A stretch of DNA of 64,000 nt from Pseudomonadota bacterium. GTDB lineage: Bacteria > Pseudomonadota > Alphaproteobacteria > Rhizobiales > Methylopilaceae. The notes beneath the pieces were generated by a model. That model did no database searches and was not told the origin of the DNA. It saw nothing but the letters and a program-made list of their open reading frames with translations. The position numbers and the translations under genes are program-made. This document shows, piece by piece, positions 8,636 through 17,631 of the stretch; the stretch's first letter is position 1, and each line of letters begins with the position of its first letter. The DNA is taken from NCBI GenBank assembly GCA_023388965.1, contig JAEWFF010000004.1:69501-133500 (forward strand). Direction: 5' to 3'.

Positions 8636-9619
8636 TTATTCCCCCATCCCGAACTGCAGCAACACCGTCCTCTGCCAGCCGCTGAAATTGTTGTCCGAGA
8701 TCAGCGTCAATACGGCATCGCCATTGTCCGCACGATGGATGGACAGGCCTTCCATATTGTCGATCTCGTCGTTGAGAGACGCCTCGATCAGGATCTCGCC
8801 GTCAAGCACCGCCCCCGCCGCAATCGTCCCGGCAGGCACGCGCCGGAGCCGCATATGCAGGCCGAGCGGCGGACGGTAGCGCCGCTCCAGCAGGACGAGA
8901 TCGCCGCCCGGCAGGAAATCGAGGTCTGTAATGGCGAAATCGTCGCGCCGTTTCACCGACAGCGCCCGCACCGGTCTGCCCGTACGGCCGCCGAGAAGCC
9001 AGGCCTTGTGATTACCCTCCGCATCCAGCCCCGCTTCGGACACGACAAGCAGCGTGCCTTTTTCCGGTCCGGCGGGCACAATCCCGAGCGCTTCCAGCCC
9101 TTCATTGCCCGGCAGGGTGGCGAAATCCTTCGCCCCGCGTACCGGCGCGGCGCGCGCATGCTCGAACCCCTTGCTCACATCGAAACTGACGACCTGATGC
9201 GCGCCCTCGATGCCGACATAGGCCGTGGAACCGTCGATCTCGAGACCTTCGGTATCGCCAAGGCGCGTTCCGGCAAGCGGCCTCCCGCTATTGCCGAGCA
9301 CGGGAAATATCTCCGCATCGCGAATGGCGGACGGCGCATCGCCGTCATAGGCGATCTCGCCCGTCAGCCAGTGCGCACGATCCGACAAGGCCACGAAGCG
9401 CCCGTCCGCACGCACGCGCAGGCCGGAAAAGCCGCCGAACGGTTTTGCTTTCGAGGACAGGACAAGACCGCCGCGAAAGGTCAGCGGCCCGAACTCCGTA
9501 CGGTCGGGCTGCGCGCGCGAGAAGAAGCGGACGGGATGGGCCGTCACGTCGATCGGCTCGGCCCGCACCGGGCCGGCCGCAACACACAGAACGGCAAGAC
9601 CGAGAAGAAGCCGCCTCAA
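8636..9619 (-). CDS. Secreted esterase-like activity of phytase family protein
   Basis: 327 residues with an N-terminal signal peptide (RRLLLGLAVLCVAAG, cleavage probably after VRA, about residue 20), hence periplasmic or secreted. The body matches the phytase-like beta-propeller family (PF13449): GGFSGLRVRADGRFVALSD, TEGLEIDG, EALGIVP, FAITDLDFLPGGDLVLLERR, DNMEGLSIHR. Members are annotated from a phytase-related esterase activity; the true substrate is unknown. The start is TTG at 9619 and its last two bases are the first two of the cobT stop codon (TTGA). No ATG precedes the signal peptide, so translational coupling to cobT is likely. Confidence 0.8.
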   Translation of the reverse strand: MRRLLLGLAVLCVAAGPVRAEPIDVTAHPVRFFSRAQPDRTEFGPLTFRGGLVLSSKAKPFGGFSGLRVRADGRFVALSDRAHWLTGEIAYDGDAPSAIRDAEIFPVLGNSGRPLAGTRLGDTEGLEIDGSTAYVGIEGAHQVVSFDVSKGFEHARAAPVRGAKDFATLPGNEGLEALGIVPAGPEKGTLLVVSEAGLDAEGNHKAWLLGGRTGRPVRALSVKRRDDFAITDLDFLPGGDLVLLERRYRPPLGLHMRLRRVPAGTIAAGAVLDGEILIEASLNDEIDNMEGLSIHRADNGDAVLTLISDNNFSGWQRTVLLQFGMGE

Positions 9620-11502
9620 TGCAGCAGGCGGCTCGCCGCCTTGGCCGTGCGGCTTTCCTCGTCGAACAGTTCGGCGAGTTTCTCCGTCATTACGCCGCCG
9701 AGTTCCTCGGCATCCACGATGGTCACCGCGCGGCGGTAATAACGCGTCACGTCGTGGCCGATGCCGATGGCGATCAGTTCGACCGGCGAACGGTTCTCGA
9801 TCCGCTCGATGACGGTGCGCAGATGGCGTTCGAGATAATTGCCGGGATTGACCGACAAGGTGGAATCGTCGACCGGCGCGCCATCCGAAATGACCATCAT
9901 GATTCTGCGGTTCTCCGGCCGCGCCATCAGGCGGTCATGCGCCCATTCCAGCGCCTCGCCGTCGATGTTCTCCTTCAGCAGCCCTTCGCGCATCATCAGG
10001 CCGAGATTTTTCCGCGCACGGCGCCAGGGCGCGTCGGCGGATTTGTAGATGATGTGGCGCAGATCGTTGAGCCGTCCGGGGTTCGGCGGCTTGCCGGCCT
10101 GAAGCCAGGCTTCGCGCGAGGCGCCGCCCTTCCAGGCGCGCGTGGTGAAGCCGAGGATTTCGACCTTCACGCCGCACCGCTCCAGCGTGCGCGCGAGAAT
10201 GTCCGCACAGGTCGCGGCGACCGTGATCGGGCGCCCGCGCATGGAGCCCGAATTGTCGAGCAGCAAAGTCACCACGGTATCGCGGAAATCGGTGTCGCGC
10301 TCGCGCATGAAGGACAGCGGCTGCATCGGATCGGTCACGACGCGCGACAGGCGCGCCGGATCGAGCATGCCCTCTTCGAGGTCGAAGTCCCAGGCCCGGC
10401 TCAGCTGCGCGAGGAGGCGGCGCTGCAGGCGGTTGGCGAGGCGCCCGACAACGCCCTGAAGATTGGTGAGCTGCTTGTCGAGATAGGAGCGCAGACGCGC
10501 CAGCTCTTCCGGCTCGCACAATTCCTCGGCGCTCAGAATCTCGTCGAACTTGCCGGTGAAATAGCGGTAATCGACCGCGCGGCCCTCATTGTTCGAGAGG
10601 GCGCGGCGCGGCGGCTCGCTCTTGTCGCTGGCTTCCTCGGCGCCCTCATCTTCCTGCATTTCGCCGGCCGGCGCATCGGCCTTTTCCATTTCGCCGAAAT
10701 CCGGCTCATCGTCGGAGGCTTCGGCCTCGGAGGCCTGCGAGGCGTCCTGCGTGTCCTCGCCGCGCTCGCCGCCGTCTTCCTCACCCGGCTCCTGTTCGGA
10801 ATCCGGATCGCTCTGATCGGTCAGTTCGTCGTCAAGATAGCCGGCGAGTTCATCGCCCATATCGAGCGCGCTCAGAAGATCGTGGATCGTGCGCGCGAAG
10901 GCCTTCTGATCGTTGACCAGCCTGTCGAGATGTTCGAGCTGACCGCCCGCACGCTCCTCGATCCAGCCACGCCAGACATCGACGATCTTCTGTCCGCTTG
11001 CCGGCGGAACCATGCCCGTCAGCTTTTCGCGGATCATCAGCGCCAGCGCATCTTCGATGGGCGCATCCTCGCGCGCGCTGATGTCGGAATAGCTCGCTTT
11101 TGTATAGCGGTCGTCGAGCATGGCCGTGAGATTGTGCGCGACACCCGGCATCCGGCGCGCACCGATGGCCTCGACACGCGCCTGCTCCACCGCCTCGAAC
11201 ACCGCACGCGCCTCGGTGCTTTTCGGCATCAGCCAGGCATGCACTTTGGGGTCGTGACAGGCGAGCTTCAGCGCAAGCGAATCCGCCTGCCCGCGAAAGA
11301 TCGCGGCATCGCGCTTCGACATGCGGCGCGGCGGCTCGGGCAGCTTCACCGAGCCGGAGACAACCTGCGGGCGGTCCGCCGAGAAGGTGATGTCGAGTTC
11401 CGGCACGCCGGAAATGGCGCGCACGACACCCGACACCGCCCGCTTCAGAGGCTCGCCCGGCGGCTCCTTGTTCGCTTTGGCGGGGCCGGTGTTGGAGGCC
11501 AT
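9616..11502 (-). CDS. cobT: Aerobic cobaltochelatase subunit CobT
   Basis: 628 residues. With CobS and CobN it inserts cobalt into hydrogenobyrinic acid a,c-diamide in aerobic cobalamin synthesis; CobS and CobT form the AAA+ chaperone-like part, analogous to BchI/BchD. A long acidic linker (about residues 245-320) precedes a C-terminal von Willebrand A domain whose metal site DNSGSMRG lies near residue 410. A typical opening follows the start (EPLKRAVSGVVRAISG). The cobS stop is one base upstream. No cobN is in the window, so the large subunit must be encoded elsewhere. Related CobST pairs also occur in organisms without the full pathway, so the chelatase role is family-based. Confidence 0.95.
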   Translation of the reverse strand: MASNTGPAKANKEPPGEPLKRAVSGVVRAISGVPELDITFSADRPQVVSGSVKLPEPPRRMSKRDAAIFRGQADSLALKLACHDPKVHAWLMPKSTEARAVFEAVEQARVEAIGARRMPGVAHNLTAMLDDRYTKASYSDISAREDAPIEDALALMIREKLTGMVPPASGQKIVDVWRGWIEERAGGQLEHLDRLVNDQKAFARTIHDLLSALDMGDELAGYLDDELTDQSDPDSEQEPGEEDGGERGEDTQDASQASEAEASDDEPDFGEMEKADAPAGEMQEDEGAEEASDKSEPPRRALSNNEGRAVDYRYFTGKFDEILSAEELCEPEELARLRSYLDKQLTNLQGVVGRLANRLQRRLLAQLSRAWDFDLEEGMLDPARLSRVVTDPMQPLSFMRERDTDFRDTVVTLLLDNSGSMRGRPITVAATCADILARTLERCGVKVEILGFTTRAWKGGASREAWLQAGKPPNPGRLNDLRHIIYKSADAPWRRARKNLGLMMREGLLKENIDGEALEWAHDRLMARPENRRIMMVISDGAPVDDSTLSVNPGNYLERHLRTVIERIENRSPVELIAIGIGHDVTRYYRRAVTIVDAEELGGVMTEKLAELFDEESRTAKAASRLLH

Positions 11503-11503
11503 G

Positions 11504-12493
11504 TCAGCTCATTGAGACGTTGACCGCGCTCTCGGGCAATTCCTGCCCGAAGCAGCGCTGATAGAACTCGGCCACGAGCACGCGCTCGAGCTCGTCGCAT
11601 TTGTTCAGGAAGGTCAGGCGGAAGGCGAAGCCGATATCGCCGAAGATCTCCGTGTTCTCCGACCATGTAATGACCGTACGCGGAGACATGACGGTCGACA
11701 GATCGCCGTTGATGAAGGCCTGACGCGTCAGATCGGCAAGGCGCACCATCTTCGAAACGGTGTCGCGGCCGTCCGCCTTGTCGCGATAATGCGGCGATTT
11801 CGCCAGAATGATCTCGACCTCGTTGTCGTGCGGCAGATAGTTCAGCGTGGTGACGATCGACCAGCGGTCCATCTGGCCCTGGTTGATCTGCTGGGTGCCG
11901 TGATAGAGGCCCGTCGTGTCGCCGAGGCCGACCGTATTCGTGGTCGAGAACAGGCGGAAGGCGGGATGCGGGCGGATGACGCGGTTCTGGTCGAGCAGCG
12001 TCAGGCGGCCGGACTGTTCCAGCACGCGCTGAATGACGAACATCACGTCCGGGCGGCCGGCATCGTATTCGTCGAAGACGAGCGCGATGTTGTTCTGCAG
12101 CGCCCAGGGCAGCATGCCGTCCTTGAATTCCGTGACCTGATGGCCGTCGCGCACGACGATCGCGTCCTTGCCGACAAGGTCGATACGCGAGACATGGCTG
12201 TCGAGGTTGACGCGCACGCACGGCCAGTTGAGGCGCGCGGCGACCTGCTCGATATGCGTCGATTTGCCGGTGCCGTGATAGCCCGTGACCATGACGCGGC
12301 GGTTCTTGGCGAAACCGGCAAGGATTGCGAGCGTGGTCGTCCGGTCGAACAGATAGTCCGGATCGAAGTCCGGCACATGATCGTCCTTCTCCGAATAGGC
12401 CGGGACTTCCATGTCACTGTCGATCCCGAACACCTGACGCACGGACACTTTCATGTCCGGGAGCCCGGGCACTGTCTCAGCTTGAACTGCCAT
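11504..12493 (-). CDS. cobS: Aerobic cobaltochelatase subunit CobS (AAA+ ATPase)
   Basis: 329 residues from the ATG at 12493, chosen because GAGGAGAAG lies just upstream; an ATG at 12520 would add nine residues without such a site. AAA+ ATPase with Walker A GYHGTGKST, Walker B ALVFDEYDAG and sensor/arginine-finger region near VMSPRTVITW. It opens VPGLPDMKVSVRQVFGID, typical of CobS. It works as a hexameric ring with CobT to drive CobN-dependent cobalt insertion. It follows the J-domain gene by 60 bases and precedes cobT by one base, an arrangement conserved in Rhizobiales. Confidence 0.96.
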   Translation of the reverse strand: MAVQAETVPGLPDMKVSVRQVFGIDSDMEVPAYSEKDDHVPDFDPDYLFDRTTTLAILAGFAKNRRVMVTGYHGTGKSTHIEQVAARLNWPCVRVNLDSHVSRIDLVGKDAIVVRDGHQVTEFKDGMLPWALQNNIALVFDEYDAGRPDVMFVIQRVLEQSGRLTLLDQNRVIRPHPAFRLFSTTNTVGLGDTTGLYHGTQQINQGQMDRWSIVTTLNYLPHDNEVEIILAKSPHYRDKADGRDTVSKMVRLADLTRQAFINGDLSTVMSPRTVITWSENTEIFGDIGFAFRLTFLNKCDELERVLVAEFYQRCFGQELPESAVNVSMS

Positions 12494-12553
12494 TATCTTC
12501 TCCTCGACCGCGAACCGCATGTTCGCGGATCGCCCCGCACGGGCGACATGGCC

Positions 12554-13180
12554 TCAGGCGAGGCCGGCTTGTTTCAGGTAATTATACGCCTGGATCACGG
12601 CGCGCAATTTTTCCTCGGTGCCGCGGTCCCCGCCATTGGCATCCGGGTGGAGCCTTTTGACGAGCGTCTTGAACCGCACCTTGATTTCCTCGGCCGTGGC
12701 CGTTTCCTCGACGCCCAGTTCCATGAGGGCGCTGCGCTCGACCTTGCGCAGGGTCCGCTGCGACCGGATCGGCTCGGGCCGTTCCTGCCCCCCATCGCCC
12801 CCGAACAGATTATAGGGGTCGGCGAAGTCCCAGTTCGCATAGCGCGGATGGGCGGAATGCGGCCGCGGACTGCCATCCGCCGCCTTGTTGACGCCCATGG
12901 TCCAGGTCGGGCGATGGCCCGTGAGATTGTCCTTCTCCCAGGCCCGGACCGCCTCGTCCGGCATGTCCCGGAAGTAATTGTAGGACTGGTTATATTGCCG
13001 CACATGGTCGAAGCAGAAATGGAAATACTCCCCTTCCCTGTTCCGGCCCTTCGGCGCACGGAATTCGCCCTTCTCGGCGCAGCCGGGATGCTGGCAGCCG
13101 CCATGGCGCGCGGCCGCTTCGGCCGGGCCGGGCTTCTTGGCCGCACGGATGCGGTCGAACCAGGGTGAATCCAGTTTCAT
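12554..13180 (-). CDS. J-domain (DnaJ-like) co-chaperone with N-terminal Cys/His cluster
   Basis: 208 residues from the ATG at 13180 (MKLDSPWFDRIR). The C-terminal 60 residues form a J domain (SALMELGVEETATAEEIKVR) with the HPD motif in KRLHPDANGG, needed to stimulate DnaK ATPase. No Gly/Phe region or DnaJ zinc finger follows. The N-terminal region has CQHPGC, a lone later Cys and a His (FHFCFDHVRQYN), a pattern that could bind zinc; this is inference. Its place directly before cobS-cobT is conserved in Rhizobiales and may point to assembly of the chelatase, although bolA, divergent on the other side, offers another link. Confidence 0.85.
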   Translation of the reverse strand: MKLDSPWFDRIRAAKKPGPAEAAARHGGCQHPGCAEKGEFRAPKGRNREGEYFHFCFDHVRQYNQSYNYFRDMPDEAVRAWEKDNLTGHRPTWTMGVNKAADGSPRPHSAHPRYANWDFADPYNLFGGDGGQERPEPIRSQRTLRKVERSALMELGVEETATAEEIKVRFKTLVKRLHPDANGGDRGTEEKLRAVIQAYNYLKQAGLA

Positions 13181-13302
13181 CGGGCAATTATGGGCGTATA
13201 GCCGCTTTGCGACAAGCAAAGCTGGCGCGCCATTCGGTCTCGATTGAAGGGGTTGACGACGGTTTCCTATATAGGGCGGACACGGCCAGCACGCGAGGGG
13301 AA

Positions 13303-13572
13303 ATGATGACGACGACCTACAAGGACCGCATCGAAAGCAAGCTGAAGGCGGCTTTTTCGCCGGAGCATCTCGAAGTCCTCGACGAAAGCGAGAAACATCA
13401 CGGCCATTCCGGCTGGCGCGAGGGCGGCGAGACCCATTTCCGGATAAGGATCGTCGCCGGGGCCTTCGTGGATAAAAGCCGCGTCGATATCCATCGCGCC
13501 ATCAATCAGATACTCAGTTCCGAGCTGTCCGAGCGGGTGCATGCGCTCGCGATCGAGGCGAAGAGCCCGTAA
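13303..13572 (+). CDS. bolA: BolA family protein
   Basis: 89 residues. BolA proteins pair with monothiol glutaredoxins around [2Fe-2S] clusters, and some bind DNA. Visible signatures are the N-terminal helix (RIESKLKAAFSPEHLEVLDE), the loop with HHGHSG and the helix VDIHRAINQILSSEL, whose His is a likely cluster ligand. GAGGGGAA lies directly upstream of tandem ATGs at 13303 and 13306. The gene is divergent from the J-domain gene, and its last 59 bases overlap the opposite-strand KTSC gene tail to tail. Confidence 0.93.
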   Translation: MMTTTYKDRIESKLKAAFSPEHLEVLDESEKHHGHSGWREGGETHFRIRIVAGAFVDKSRVDIHRAINQILSSELSERVHALAIEAKSP

Positions 13573-13771
13573 TTCCCCATTTGCGGAATGGATACCGATT
13601 GCGGATTCGCGCGTTGAAAAACTGGCCCTTCGACCCCGCTCGCAAAAAGGCCTCGTGAACCTCCGGCTCGACGCCGATATAGGTATAGGTCCGCCCCGAG
13701 CCGACAAAGGTCACGTCGAGTTCGCGGTCGGCGGCGAGATACGCGATACGCCCGATGGCCGTGGACGGCAT
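13514..13771 (-). CDS. KTSC domain protein
   Basis: 85 residues. Residues 5-62 match the KTSC domain (DVTFVGSGRTYTYIGVEPEV, then SKGQFFNARIRNRYPF), a short domain often fused or adjacent to nucleic-acid enzymes and of unknown biochemical role. The ATG at 13771 has AGGAG 8 bases upstream. The last 19 codons lie opposite the end of bolA and encode a Ser/Arg/Ala-rich tail without family similarity, which suggests the stop codon was lost and then replaced by one inside the bolA antisense strand. Confidence 0.75.
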   Translation of the reverse strand: MPSTAIGRIAYLAADRELDVTFVGSGRTYTYIGVEPEVHEAFLRAGSKGQFFNARIRNRYPFRKWGITGSSPRSRAHAPARTARN

Positions 13772-13871
13772 GGCGCTGCTCCTGTCCGGCCCCCGCTTTA
13801 TTAACGCTCCTGGGGAGTCTTCGGGTTCCGTCTTGGAGTAGCCTTGATCTGGACCGATATTCGGAGCCGAG

Positions 13872-14150
13872 ATGAACGAGCAATCACCCTACGGCACTTT
13901 CCGGGCGCGCGCGGTGCGGCTGCCGCGCTGGCAGGTCGCGATCTTCGGCGCGCTGGCGGCGACGCTCGTCATCACCCTTGCGGTGTTCGCGACGGCCGTC
14001 TTCCTGTTGGTCTTCCCGGCCATGATCGTGCTCGACTGGATCTACCGCTGGCGTCGGCGCAAGCAGCGCAATATGGCGCCCTCCCCGCCGCACGAAACGG
14101 TCATTACGGCCGATTACGAAGTCCTTCCGGAACGCGACGAGCACCGCTGA
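13872..14150 (+). CDS. Small membrane protein of unknown function
   Basis: 92 residues, no family recognised. A basic N-terminus is followed by one long or two short hydrophobic segments at about residues 22-55 (VAIFGALAATLVITLAVFA and AVFLLVFPAMIVLDWI), then a strongly basic patch (YRWRRRKQR) and a polar tail. This fits an inner-membrane protein with cytoplasmic ends. The ATG at 13872 has GAGCCGAG upstream, a modest ribosome binding site. It converges with the leftward small membrane gene at 14163. Confidence 0.6.
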   Translation: MNEQSPYGTFRARAVRLPRWQVAIFGALAATLVITLAVFATAVFLLVFPAMIVLDWIYRWRRRKQRNMAPSPPHETVITADYEVLPERDEHR

Positions 14151-14162
14151 TCCGCTTGGCGG

Positions 14163-14429
14163 TCAGTTCGGCGGCTGTACGGGCGTGGCCGGATCGGCAG
14201 GCGCCGGTTCGGTCGTGGCCGGCGTCGAGACCGATCCCTGGCCCTGATCCGGCGTGACCCCGATCGAGGGCGGCGGGTTCTCGACATTCGTCATCATGAA
14301 GAAGGCCAATGCGATGACGGCCAGGATCAGGCCGGCGATCAGCACCCACAGAACCCTGCGGCCCTTTGGCCCCTGCCGGACCTCCTGTGCGGTTTCGATG
14401 AGCGGGCCGTCTGGATCGTGGTGTGTCAC
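14163..14429 (-). CDS. Small single-pass membrane protein of unknown function
   Basis: 88 residues from a GTG at 14429 with GAGGGAG 7 bases upstream. One membrane segment at about residues 27-45 (VLWVLIAGLILAVIALAFF) is followed by a Pro/Thr/Ala-rich tail that is probably periplasmic (STPATTEPAPADPATPVQPP). No catalytic motif is seen. It follows the YihY gene on the same strand by 35 bases and may be co-transcribed with it. Function unknown. Confidence 0.6.
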   Translation of the reverse strand: MTHHDPDGPLIETAQEVRQGPKGRRVLWVLIAGLILAVIALAFFMMTNVENPPPSIGVTPDQGQGSVSTPATTEPAPADPATPVQPPN

Positions 14430-14464
14430 GCTGAATCTCCCTCGTTTGGGAGAACAACGTTCTT

Positions 14465-15361
14465 CTATGCGGCAGGTTCCGGCTCCTCGTCCCGCGCCTC
14501 GCGCACGCGCTTGCGCGCGGCCAGTACGGCATTCAGTTCGCCGCCGAGGATGAAGGCCACGGAATTGATGTAGAGGAAAAAGATGATGGCCATGATGCCG
14601 CCGAGGCCGGCATAGGTGGAGGCATAGGTCGCGAAATGCGACAGCCACCAGCCGAACACGGCAGCCCCCGTCAGCCACAACAGCATCGTCAATATCGTGC
14701 CCGGCAGGGTCGCGAAGATGGCGATGCGCTGCGGCGGCAGCCACAGATGGGCGAGGATGAGGCCGACCATCAGAAACAGGCCCGTCGCCGTATAGCGGAA
14801 GGCGAGCCCGCTCCAGGTCGCGACCCCGAGCTGGGGCATGAGCGAAGTGGCGAAGTTCCACAACGGCGTCCAGAGCACCACGGCGAAAGACAGGAGGAAC
14901 ATGCCGGCCGCGCCGAGCAGCATGAACCCGATGCTCTGAAGGCGGGTCCAGTACCACCAGCGCATATCGGGCACGCCGTAAGCGCGCACGAGCGCGACCC
15001 GCATCGCCTCGACGGCGGAGGACGACGTCCAGAGCAGCAGCAGCACGCCGATGGTCAGAAGATCGAGGCGGCGTCCCGTCAGGACGCGCGTGATCTCGTA
15101 GGACAGAGGCGCCGCGAGCCCCGGCGGCCAGCCCTCGAAGGCGAGCGTGACGATCTGCGAGGCAATCTCGTCGGTGCCGACCAGCGAGGCGATGGATGTG
15201 ACGACGATCAGGAACGGGAACAGCGCCAGCAGGACCGACAGAGCGACATGGCTCGCAATCGCCCAGCCGTCATGGGCGGCGAAACGAAGATAGAGATCGT
15301 AGCCGATGGACCAGACGGTTTTCAGCAGCGGCACAGCCAAGAAGTTCATCCCTCGATGCAC
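14465..15361 (-). CDS. YihY/BrkB family inner-membrane protein
   Basis: 298 residues with about six membrane helices, matching the YihY/UPF0761 family once mis-annotated as ribonuclease BN. Signatures: DGWAIASHVALSVLLALFPF near the start, and TYAGLGGIMAIIFFLYINSV near the end, followed by GELNAVL. Function is unknown; members are proposed transporters or envelope factors. The ATG at 15361 has no clear ribosome binding site. A second ATG four codons on has GAGGG immediately adjacent, so the exact start is uncertain. Confidence 0.88.
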   Translation of the reverse strand: MHRGMNFLAVPLLKTVWSIGYDLYLRFAAHDGWAIASHVALSVLLALFPFLIVVTSIASLVGTDEIASQIVTLAFEGWPPGLAAPLSYEITRVLTGRRLDLLTIGVLLLLWTSSSAVEAMRVALVRAYGVPDMRWWYWTRLQSIGFMLLGAAGMFLLSFAVVLWTPLWNFATSLMPQLGVATWSGLAFRYTATGLFLMVGLILAHLWLPPQRIAIFATLPGTILTMLLWLTGAAVFGWWLSHFATYASTYAGLGGIMAIIFFLYINSVAFILGGELNAVLAARKRVREARDEEPEPAA

Positions 15362-15445
15362 GAACGGACGGACGCAGGGCGCCCGTCCGTCAACATGATT
15401 CGGAGATAGCCGTTCCGGCGCGCCGGATCGACCCCTTTTTAAGGA

Positions 15446-17467
15446 TCAGGCCGCCTGCACGCCTTCGAGGAAGCCGCGGACGGCCTCTTCGAGCTGCTGC
15501 GCCTCGCGCGAGAGGCCGGAGGCAAGCTCGGCCACATCGTCGGCAACCGCGCGGGCGCTTTCGGCGGCTCCTTCGACCGTCTCCATCGCCGCGGCGCCGC
15601 TCTGCGCCTCGCCGGAGGCGCGGGCGACATTGCCTGCAATCGAACGCACGGCGGCATTCTGTTCCTCGACGGCGCCGGCGACGGCGGCCGAGATCTGCGA
15701 CATCTCCTCGATGATGCCCGACACACGCTCCATGGCGACCCCGGCTTCGCCGGTCGCTTCCTGGATCGCGCCGATCTGGCGGGCGATCTCCTCGGTGGCG
15801 TTGGCGGTCTGCGAGGCGAGGCTCTTCACTTCCTGAGCGACGACCGCAAATCCCTTGCCGGCCTCACCCGCGCGTGCCGCCTCGATGGTGGCGTTGAGCG
15901 CGAGAAGATTGGTCTGGGCGGCAATCGCCTGGATGAGGTTGACGACTTCGCCGATACGCGTCGCGGCGCTGGCGAGCGAGGACATGGTCTCGACCGTCCT
16001 GTTGGCTTCGGTGACCGCGCGCGAAGACACTTCGGTCGATTTCGATGCCTGCTGGTCGATCTCCTGGATGGAGAGGGCCAGCTCTTCGGCGCCGCCGGCG
16101 GCGGCGGTGACATTGGCGGAGGCGCTGGATGCGGCCGTGCCGGCCGAACGCGCTTCTTCCGACACCTTGCTCGACGCATCGACGAGATTGGTGGCGGTGC
16201 CTTCGAGCTGGGTCGCGGCGGCACGTACACCGGCGATGGCGGCGTCCGCACGGGCCTCGAAGCCGCGCACCAGTTCCTCGACCGCGCGGGCGCGCGCCTC
16301 GCGCTGGGTCTGCGAATCCGCCTGTTCGTTGGCGAGGCGCTCGCGTTCGATGGCGTTGTCGCGGAACACGAGAACCGCGCGCGCCATGGCGGCGAGTTCG
16401 TCGCGGCCATCGGCCTGCACCTTGATGTTGGTGTCGCCATCGGCAAGGCGGCGCATCGCATCGGTGAGCTGGCTGATGGGGCGTGTCACTGCACGGCCGA
16501 TGAGGAAGCCCATGGTCGAGCAGACGAGCACCGCGATCGCAATGATCGCCAGCGCGATCATGTTTGTGTTCTTCTCCGCGGCCTGACGCTGCGCGACGGT
16601 GTCGTTGCGGCCGTCGCGCGCAAAGGCGAGCAGCGAACTTGTATTCATCGACACGGAATCGAGCACGTCGCCGGTCACGAGGGCGGCGGATGCCTGCTCG
16701 TTTTTGGCGGCGCGCCATTCGTTGAACAGGGCCTGATAATCTCCGATGGCCTTGACGAGCATTTCCTTGCTGGCATTGCCGAGGAAGCTGCTCTTGATCT
16801 GTTCGATGATGAGCGCCGACTTCGCCGTGAACGCAGCGGCAAGCTCGCGGTCGCCGGTGATGATGAAGGTCTTCTCGTCCTTACGGACTTCCTGAACCGT
16901 CTTGGCGATGGCGTAGGCCTCCTCGCCGAGAATGTTCAGTTCCTGATCCAGCAGGACTTCGAGATCGTCGCCGGTGGATTGCAGACGCGCATCGACGCCC
17001 GGCGCACTTTGCGTGCCGAGCACATCCTGCGCGGCGACGATGCGCGCGAAGGCTTCCTCGGTCTGCTTCAGGCCGTCGGAGAGCGTCTCGACAACGGCGA
17101 GGAAATTCTCATCGTCCGCATTGACGCGGATGGCGTCCATTGCGCGGCCGGCTTCCCGGTGCGCCTGCGTGAAATTGCCCTTGGCGCTGTCGCCCGGCTG
17201 CATGCGGAAATTGGCGACCGCGGCGGCCATGGTCGCAAGCTGGCCGCGGAACCGTTCGACCTCGGTGGAGATTTGCGAGTAGCGGTCCGCACGCAGGATC
17301 GCCTCGTTCACCTCGCGCTGGCCGATGAAATAGGTCGCGGCCACGATCAGAAGCGCAATCAGGGGCGCGATGGACAGGAGTGCAATTCGGACCCGTACGG
17401 ATGCCAACGCGGCAGGAACCCTGATCCGCGGAAAACGCGGAATCGGAATGCGGACACGAAATGCCAT
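15446..17467 (-). CDS. Methyl-accepting chemotaxis protein with periplasmic helical sensor
   Basis: 673 residues from the ATG at 17467 (MAFRVRIPIP); the longer frame would need a TTG. Membrane segment 1 is at about 27-48, then a roughly 250-residue mainly helical periplasmic domain, then membrane segment 2 near 300-322 (IAIAVLVCSTMGFLIGRAV). A HAMP domain (TRPISQLTDAMRRLADGD) and a long cytoplasmic coiled coil follow. The signalling tip reads AAQTNLLALNATIEAARAGE, which binds CheA/CheW. The C-terminus ends EGVQAA without the CheR/CheB pentapeptide. No che or fla genes are adjacent, so ligand and pathway are unknown. Confidence 0.95.
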   Translation of the reverse strand: MAFRVRIPIPRFPRIRVPAALASVRVRIALLSIAPLIALLIVAATYFIGQREVNEAILRADRYSQISTEVERFRGQLATMAAAVANFRMQPGDSAKGNFTQAHREAGRAMDAIRVNADDENFLAVVETLSDGLKQTEEAFARIVAAQDVLGTQSAPGVDARLQSTGDDLEVLLDQELNILGEEAYAIAKTVQEVRKDEKTFIITGDRELAAAFTAKSALIIEQIKSSFLGNASKEMLVKAIGDYQALFNEWRAAKNEQASAALVTGDVLDSVSMNTSSLLAFARDGRNDTVAQRQAAEKNTNMIALAIIAIAVLVCSTMGFLIGRAVTRPISQLTDAMRRLADGDTNIKVQADGRDELAAMARAVLVFRDNAIERERLANEQADSQTQREARARAVEELVRGFEARADAAIAGVRAAATQLEGTATNLVDASSKVSEEARSAGTAASSASANVTAAAGGAEELALSIQEIDQQASKSTEVSSRAVTEANRTVETMSSLASAATRIGEVVNLIQAIAAQTNLLALNATIEAARAGEAGKGFAVVAQEVKSLASQTANATEEIARQIGAIQEATGEAGVAMERVSGIIEEMSQISAAVAGAVEEQNAAVRSIAGNVARASGEAQSGAAAMETVEGAAESARAVADDVAELASGLSREAQQLEEAVRGFLEGVQAA

Positions 17468-17631
17468 AAGCGAGTCCCCCAAATGCCCCAATGCGGGTTT
17501 GCCCCGCCTTCGCGGAGGAAAATTAGGGCGATTTGGCTTAACAGACGGTTGCCGCTAGGTTCCGAACACGTTCATTTTCGAGGTGATTTTACTGCAATGA
17601 CATCCATGGCCCTACAGCGCCGGATCGATTC

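Noticed and set aside
13253..13273. TTGACG and TATATA upstream of bolA as a promoter
   Set aside because: The boxes are only 9 bases apart, far from the 16-18 needed. One of them may belong to a promoter, but the pair does not.
15446..17467. Start of the first chemoreceptor at the TTG 24 bases upstream (17491)
   Set aside because: The ATG at 17467 gives the expected short basic N-terminus before the first membrane helix; the upstream TTG has no ribosome binding site.
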